Shown one piece after another: positions 60,782 through 64,000 of a stretch of 64,000 nucleotides of DNA (its first letter is position 1; each line of letters begins with the position of its first letter). The translations under genes were made by a program, and so were the position numbers. Source of the DNA: Lysobacter niastensis (GTDB taxonomy: Bacteria > Pseudomonadota > Gammaproteobacteria > Xanthomonadales > Xanthomonadaceae); NCBI RefSeq assembly GCF_015453285.1, contig NZ_JADLZT010000001.1:124001-188000 (forward strand). Reading direction: 5' to 3'. The notes beneath the pieces were generated by a model. That model was not told the origin of the DNA. It made no database searches and saw only the letters and a list, made by a program, of their open reading frames with translations.

Positions 60782-61299
60782 ACACGAACGATCACAATCC
60801 GCACGACGAGCGCCGCCAGGACGAGATCAGCGACGCGCTGCGCTGGCAGCTGCGCGCCCTGCGCCGCGACGAACCGCCCTCACACGACCTGTGGCCTGGC
60901 ATCGCCGAGCGCCTGCAGGCGACACCGCAGTCCGCCCCGCGGCCGACGCCGCGGCGCTGGATCGCTCCGGTCGCGATGGCGGCCAGCCTCCTGCTGGTCG
61001 TATCCGCGATCGGCTGGTTGCGCACCGCCGACCAGTCCACGGCACCGGCCGCCGACTCTCTGGTGCAGCGCGAGGCCGAAGGAATGACGCGCCAGTACCA
61101 GGCGGCATTGCTGGAGATGGAGCAGGCGGCGCCGGAGTCCACCCCGGTCCTGCAGCCCGCCTTCCGCGAGCTCGACCGCAATGCCTCGCTGATCCTCGAC
61201 GCCCTGGCACACGACCCGGATTCGAGGCTGCTGCTGGAGCAGCTCCGCCGTACCTATGCCCGCCGTCTCGCGCTGACCCAGCGCGCGGTATTGACCTGA
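60778..61299 (+). CDS. membrane-anchored anti-sigma-like protein
   Basis: The 173-residue protein has an N-terminal cytoplasmic segment (about 1-60, with the DEPPSHDLWPGIAERL motif common in such proteins), one membrane helix (about 62-84, WIAPVAMAASLLLVVSAIGWL) and a helical periplasmic part. It should hold the ECF factor inactive at the membrane. ATG overlaps the sigma stop (ATGA). Confidence 0.78.
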   Translation: MNTNDHNPHDERRQDEISDALRWQLRALRRDEPPSHDLWPGIAERLQATPQSAPRPTPRRWIAPVAMAASLLLVVSAIGWLRTADQSTAPAADSLVQREAEGMTRQYQAALLEMEQAAPESTPVLQPAFRELDRNASLILDALAHDPDSRLLLEQLRRTYARRLALTQRAVLT

Positions 61300-61349
61300 C
61301 CCCGCCCCCGACCTGTCCGACACCCGCAATGAAGTCCCGGAGAAACACC

Positions 61350-62273
61350 ATGTCCCGTCATCCTTCCCTGTCTTTGGCGATGTCGATCGCGCTGGCCTTG
61401 GGTGCCCTGCCGGCGTTCGCGGCGACGCCCATCAACGAGACGCGCCCGCTGGACCCTCGCGGACGCATTGAAATCGAGAACATCAAGGGCAGCATCGACG
61501 TGCAGGCCTGGGACCGTGCGGAAGTGAAGATCGAAGGCAGTCTCGGCGCCGGGGTCGAGAAGCTCGAGATCGAAGGCGACCGCGACCACCTCGCCGTGCG
61601 CGTGAAATACCCCAATCGCGGTAACGGTCTGAACATGTTCGGCCGCAACGACAAGAGCGAGCCGACCGATCTGAAGCTGATGGTGCCGCGCCGCGCCGAC
61701 CTCTCCATCGACTCGGTGGCCGCGGACGTCGGCGTGACCGGGGTTGCCTCGGGCGACCTGTCGATCGACAGCGTCAGCGGCGATGTCACCGTCGCGGCGG
61801 CGCCGGGAGAGGCCACCATCGACAGCGTCAGCGGCGACCTGCAACTGACGATCAACAGCAGCAAGGTCAGCATCGAAAGCGTCAGCGGCGACATCTTCCT
61901 GCGCGGACGCCTCGACGGCGACATCGACCTGGACAGCGTGTCCGGCAACGTCGACGTAGCGGTTCACGAGAGCCGCCTGCGCAAGCTCAATGGCTCAACC
62001 GTTTCCGGTGACATGAGCATCGGCGGCGCCCTCGCCAAGGGCGGCCAGATCGCATTGGACACGGTCAGTGGCGACCTGCGCTTGAACCTGCCCAAGGACC
62101 TGTCGGCGACCGTACGCGGCGAGAGTTTCAGTGGCGACCTGAGCGCGCCGGGTGCGCAGATCGACCGTCCACGCCACGGCCCGGGCTCGAGCTTCGAGCA
62201 CCGCTATGGCAGCGGCGATGGCGAGATCCGCATCGAGACGTTCTCCGGCAACGCCCGCCTCGGGCTGGAATGA
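61350..62273 (+). CDS. exported DUF4097 beta-solenoid-like protein
   Basis: The 307-residue protein has a signal peptide (to AFA near residue 24). The rest is DUF4097-type repeats of about 18-22 residues carrying SVSGD/DSVSGN phrases (for example LSIDSVSGDVTVAA, ATIDSVSGDLQLTI, VSIESVSGDIFLRG), likely a right-handed beta-helix. GGAGA upstream of 61350 favours that ATG over the one at 61329. It is the last gene of the sigma/anti-sigma module and probably part of its regulon. Function in the envelope unknown. Confidence 0.82.
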   Translation: MSRHPSLSLAMSIALALGALPAFAATPINETRPLDPRGRIEIENIKGSIDVQAWDRAEVKIEGSLGAGVEKLEIEGDRDHLAVRVKYPNRGNGLNMFGRNDKSEPTDLKLMVPRRADLSIDSVAADVGVTGVASGDLSIDSVSGDVTVAAAPGEATIDSVSGDLQLTINSSKVSIESVSGDIFLRGRLDGDIDLDSVSGNVDVAVHESRLRKLNGSTVSGDMSIGGALAKGGQIALDTVSGDLRLNLPKDLSATVRGESFSGDLSAPGAQIDRPRHGPGSSFEHRYGSGDGEIRIETFSGNARLGLE

Positions 62274-62282
62274 GGGCGGCCG

Positions 62283-62939
62283 TCAGGCCTTCATTCCGAA
62301 CCAGCAATTGAAGGCGATGGTGATTCGCTCGTCATCGCCGTAGAAGGGCATCACCTCGTGCTGCAGCCAGGACGGGAACAGCACGAGCTGGCCGGGCTGG
62401 AAACGGATGTTCCAGGTGCCGTGGTGATAGGGCGCGCGCAGGCGCGCATTGCCGGCATCCAGGAAATAATTGCTGTAGTGGTGCGGGTTGTGGAACCGCA
62501 GCACGCCCGATTCGGGGCGGTCTTCCGGCGTGCGGCCCGGATCGACGCAATAGACGCCGGACCACGATGCCATCGGATGCGTGTGCAGGATCGTGAAGCC
62601 ACCGTGGCGGGTCACGTGGAACCAGGTGTGCGAAAAGATCTGCAGCTTCTGGATTTCTTCCGCGCTGTAACCGTTGGTGTCCTGGATCATGCGGCCCAGC
62701 GCCGCCCAGCAGAACTGGCGTAGCTGCTGCACGCAGGCCTCCGGCCAGGCGAACAGGTTGAAGTCGCTCTCGAACACACCCTGCTGCTGCTTCAACGAGG
62801 GGTTCGGGTTTGCGTACCGGTCGCCCTGGACTTCGCGCGACAGCAGCAGCGCCTTCAGCTCGGCATTGAGTTCAGCCGCGTTGGGGTGCAGTTCCTGGCC
62901 GAACGGCACGGCGAACATCGGGGATATCTCGAGGGGCAT
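62283..62939 (-). CDS. putative 2OG-Fe(II) oxygenase (TIGR02466 type)
   Basis: The 218-residue protein has the pattern of the TIGR02466 oxygenase-like group: HTWFHVTRHGGFTILHTHP (candidate metal ligands His119/His121), SGVYCVDPG, GVLRFHNPH, PGQLVLFPSWLQHEVMPF (His194) and R205. Members often sit near TonB receptors in xanthomonads and caulobacters. Here a TonB receptor gene lies directly upstream on the same strand, with a terminator between. Substrate unknown. Confidence 0.78.
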   Translation of the reverse strand: MPLEISPMFAVPFGQELHPNAAELNAELKALLLSREVQGDRYANPNPSLKQQQGVFESDFNLFAWPEACVQQLRQFCWAALGRMIQDTNGYSAEEIQKLQIFSHTWFHVTRHGGFTILHTHPMASWSGVYCVDPGRTPEDRPESGVLRFHNPHHYSNYFLDAGNARLRAPYHHGTWNIRFQPGQLVLFPSWLQHEVMPFYGDDERITIAFNCWFGMKA

Positions 62940-62984
62940 GTCGTCTTCCGGAAGGACCTGGCCGTCGGCTCATTGTAGACCGCG

Positions 62985-63015
62985 GAAAAAACTACGGCCC
63001 CTTGCGGGGCCGTAG
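62985..63015 (-). terminator. intrinsic terminator after TonB receptor
   Basis: CTACGGCCCC pairs perfectly with GGGGCCGTAG (62992-63001 with 63006-63015, loop TTGC), followed on the minus strand by six T. Confidence 0.92.
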
Positions 63016-63039
63016 TGGATACAACGGTGTTGCGACCGA

Positions 63040-64000
63040 TCAGAACTTCTGCGAGTAGCGCATGTAGAAGAACTGGCCCGGGACCTCGTACTGCGGGTCG
63101 AACGAGTTGGCGAACGTGGTGACCGAGACCGGCGGGTCCTTGTCAAACACGTTGTTGATGCCGACGGTGATCTTCGCGTTCCACGGCGCGTTCCAGTAGG
63201 CGCTCACATCGTGGTACGTGACCGCACCGATGTGACGCTCTGCTGCATTGCGCTGGGTGAAGTTGTCGCCACCAGCCGTACCGTCCCACACGCCGTTGCC
63301 GTTCGCATCGTTCGGCACAGCGATGATGCGGTCGGTGTCGGTGCAGAGGAAGCCGTAGCCGTAGTCTTCCAGGGCCTGGCAGTTCTCGGTCTGCGACGAG
63401 TAGTAGCGCATGTTCCAGGTCGCACCGAAGTCGCCCATCTCCCAGCGCGTGGCCAGGTTGGAGCGGATGCGCCAGGCGTTGCTCTGGTTCGGACCGTCGT
63501 ACTCGCCGACCTGGTTGCCACCCTCGTTGAAGAACAGCGGCTGGCCGATGGCCGGCACTTCCATCTCGTCTTCGCCGAACTGGCCGTCGCCGTCGATATC
63601 GTCTTCCTGGCTGGCCAGGTAGGTCGTATCCCACGAGAAGCTGAACTTGCCCCACGAGGTTTCCGGCAGGCGGTAGCCGATGGTCAGGTCGTAACCTTCG
63701 ACTTCCGTGCCACCGATGTTGGTGGTGGTGTTCAGCAGGGTCTGGATGTTGCCATCCGGACGGCGGGTGTACAGGGCGCAGGTCGGGCCGGCGCCGCCGG
63801 AGTCCAAGCACTGCTGGATGATCGCGGCGCCACCGATCGTGGTGATCGCGTCCTCGATCTTGATGTTCCACCAGTCAAGCGCGATGTCCAGGCCTTCCAC
63901 GAAGCTCGGGCTGTAAACCAGGCCCAGGGTCTTCGAGGTCGAGGTTTCCGGCTGCAGGTTCGGGTTACCGCCGACCGTGATGCGGATCTGCTGGTTGTCC
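63040..64000 (-). CDS. TonB-dependent receptor, N-terminal part beyond window
   Basis: The last 320 codons of an outer-membrane receptor are present. The visible part starts in the barrel with GGNPNLQPETSTSKTLG (the NPxL motif of these receptors), runs through strands with Asp/Asn-rich loops (DDIDGDGQFGEDEMEV, resembling calcium loops) and ends in FFYMRYSQKF with terminal Phe. This type (Oar/large-plug receptors with EDAITTIGG) takes up unknown, often carbohydrate or peptide, substrates in xanthomonads. Plug domain and regulator lie outside the window. Confidence 0.88.
   Translation of the reverse strand, partial: DNQQIRITVGGNPNLQPETSTSKTLGLVYSPSFVEGLDIALDWWNIKIEDAITTIGGAAIIQQCLDSGGAGPTCALYTRRPDGNIQTLLNTTTNIGGTEVEGYDLTIGYRLPETSWGKFSFSWDTTYLASQEDDIDGDGQFGEDEMEVPAIGQPLFFNEGGNQVGEYDGPNQSNAWRIRSNLATRWEMGDFGATWNMRYYSSQTENCQALEDYGYGFLCTDTDRIIAVPNDANGNGVWDGTAGGDNFTQRNAAERHIGAVTYHDVSAYWNAPWNAKITVGINNVFDKDPPVSVTTFANSFDPQYEVPGQFFYMRYSQKF

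Overview
The window reads as a chromosomal segment of a high-GC gammaproteobacterium of the Xanthomonadaceae, most like Lysobacter. This is inferred from gene content and order (metK, then an S-adenosylhomocysteine riboswitch, ahcY and metF), the many TonB-dependent receptors, the yybP-ykoY-type leader in front of a TMEM165/GDT1 exporter, and hairpin repeats of the ccctctcccg type. No insertion sequence, prophage, integron, rRNA operon, CRISPR array or convincing complete tRNA was seen. Most of the DNA is ordinary core and niche-adaptation genes.

Regions: 1-4.5 kb is the activated-methyl cycle (metF, ahcY with its riboswitch, metK), all leftward. 4.8-7.4 kb has a two-domain acyltransferase of ornithine-lipid type coupled to an LpxH-like phosphoesterase. 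7.4-12.9 kb is a tightly overlapping leftward signalling operon: a 66-residue unknown, a 69-residue ECF sigma remnant, a full ECF-like sigma factor and a 1432-residue Ser/Thr kinase with a large propeller-like sensor. 13.2-19.3 kb holds an iron-uptake unit (Fur box, TonB receptor, PepSY protein) followed by dusB and a methyltransferase. 19.4-23.9 kb has nucleoside/ribose salvage (nupC-rbsK), a diguanylate cyclase and a putative Mn exporter under a riboswitch. 24.9-28.6 kb is a Fur-controlled heme locus (hemP, receptor, exported companion protein).

28.6-31.4 kb is an ECF sigma/anti-sigma/PDZ module; 31.5-34.1 kb has stomatin-NfeD membrane proteins and gcvT. 34.2-41.4 kb is a surface cluster on one strand: subtilase, YadA-like trimeric adhesin and a CadC-like regulator. 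41.7-44.4 kb has a DsbA-fold isomerase, gcvH and a lysine/alanine-rich histone H1-like gene behind about 1 kb of structured non-coding DNA. 44.6-52.8 kb is a set of single metabolic and envelope genes, including a pair of secreted HExxH proteins. 52.8-58.0 kb links fatty-acid oxidation (fadE, divergent TetR) to gluconeogenesis (pckG). 58.0-62.9 kb has a 2OG oxygenase coupled to a TPR-sulfotransferase, a second ECF/anti-sigma module with a DUF4097 protein, and another 2OG oxygenase. A TonB receptor runs off the right edge and a small exported protein off the left edge.

The least explained parts are the mini-ECF/small-ORF/sigma/kinase operon, the leader of the H1-like gene (promoter, terminator and tRNA-like arm), a repeat hairpin lying between the SAH aptamer and the ahcY start, and the duplicated 5' leader in front of the DUF1304 and second DUF922 genes.
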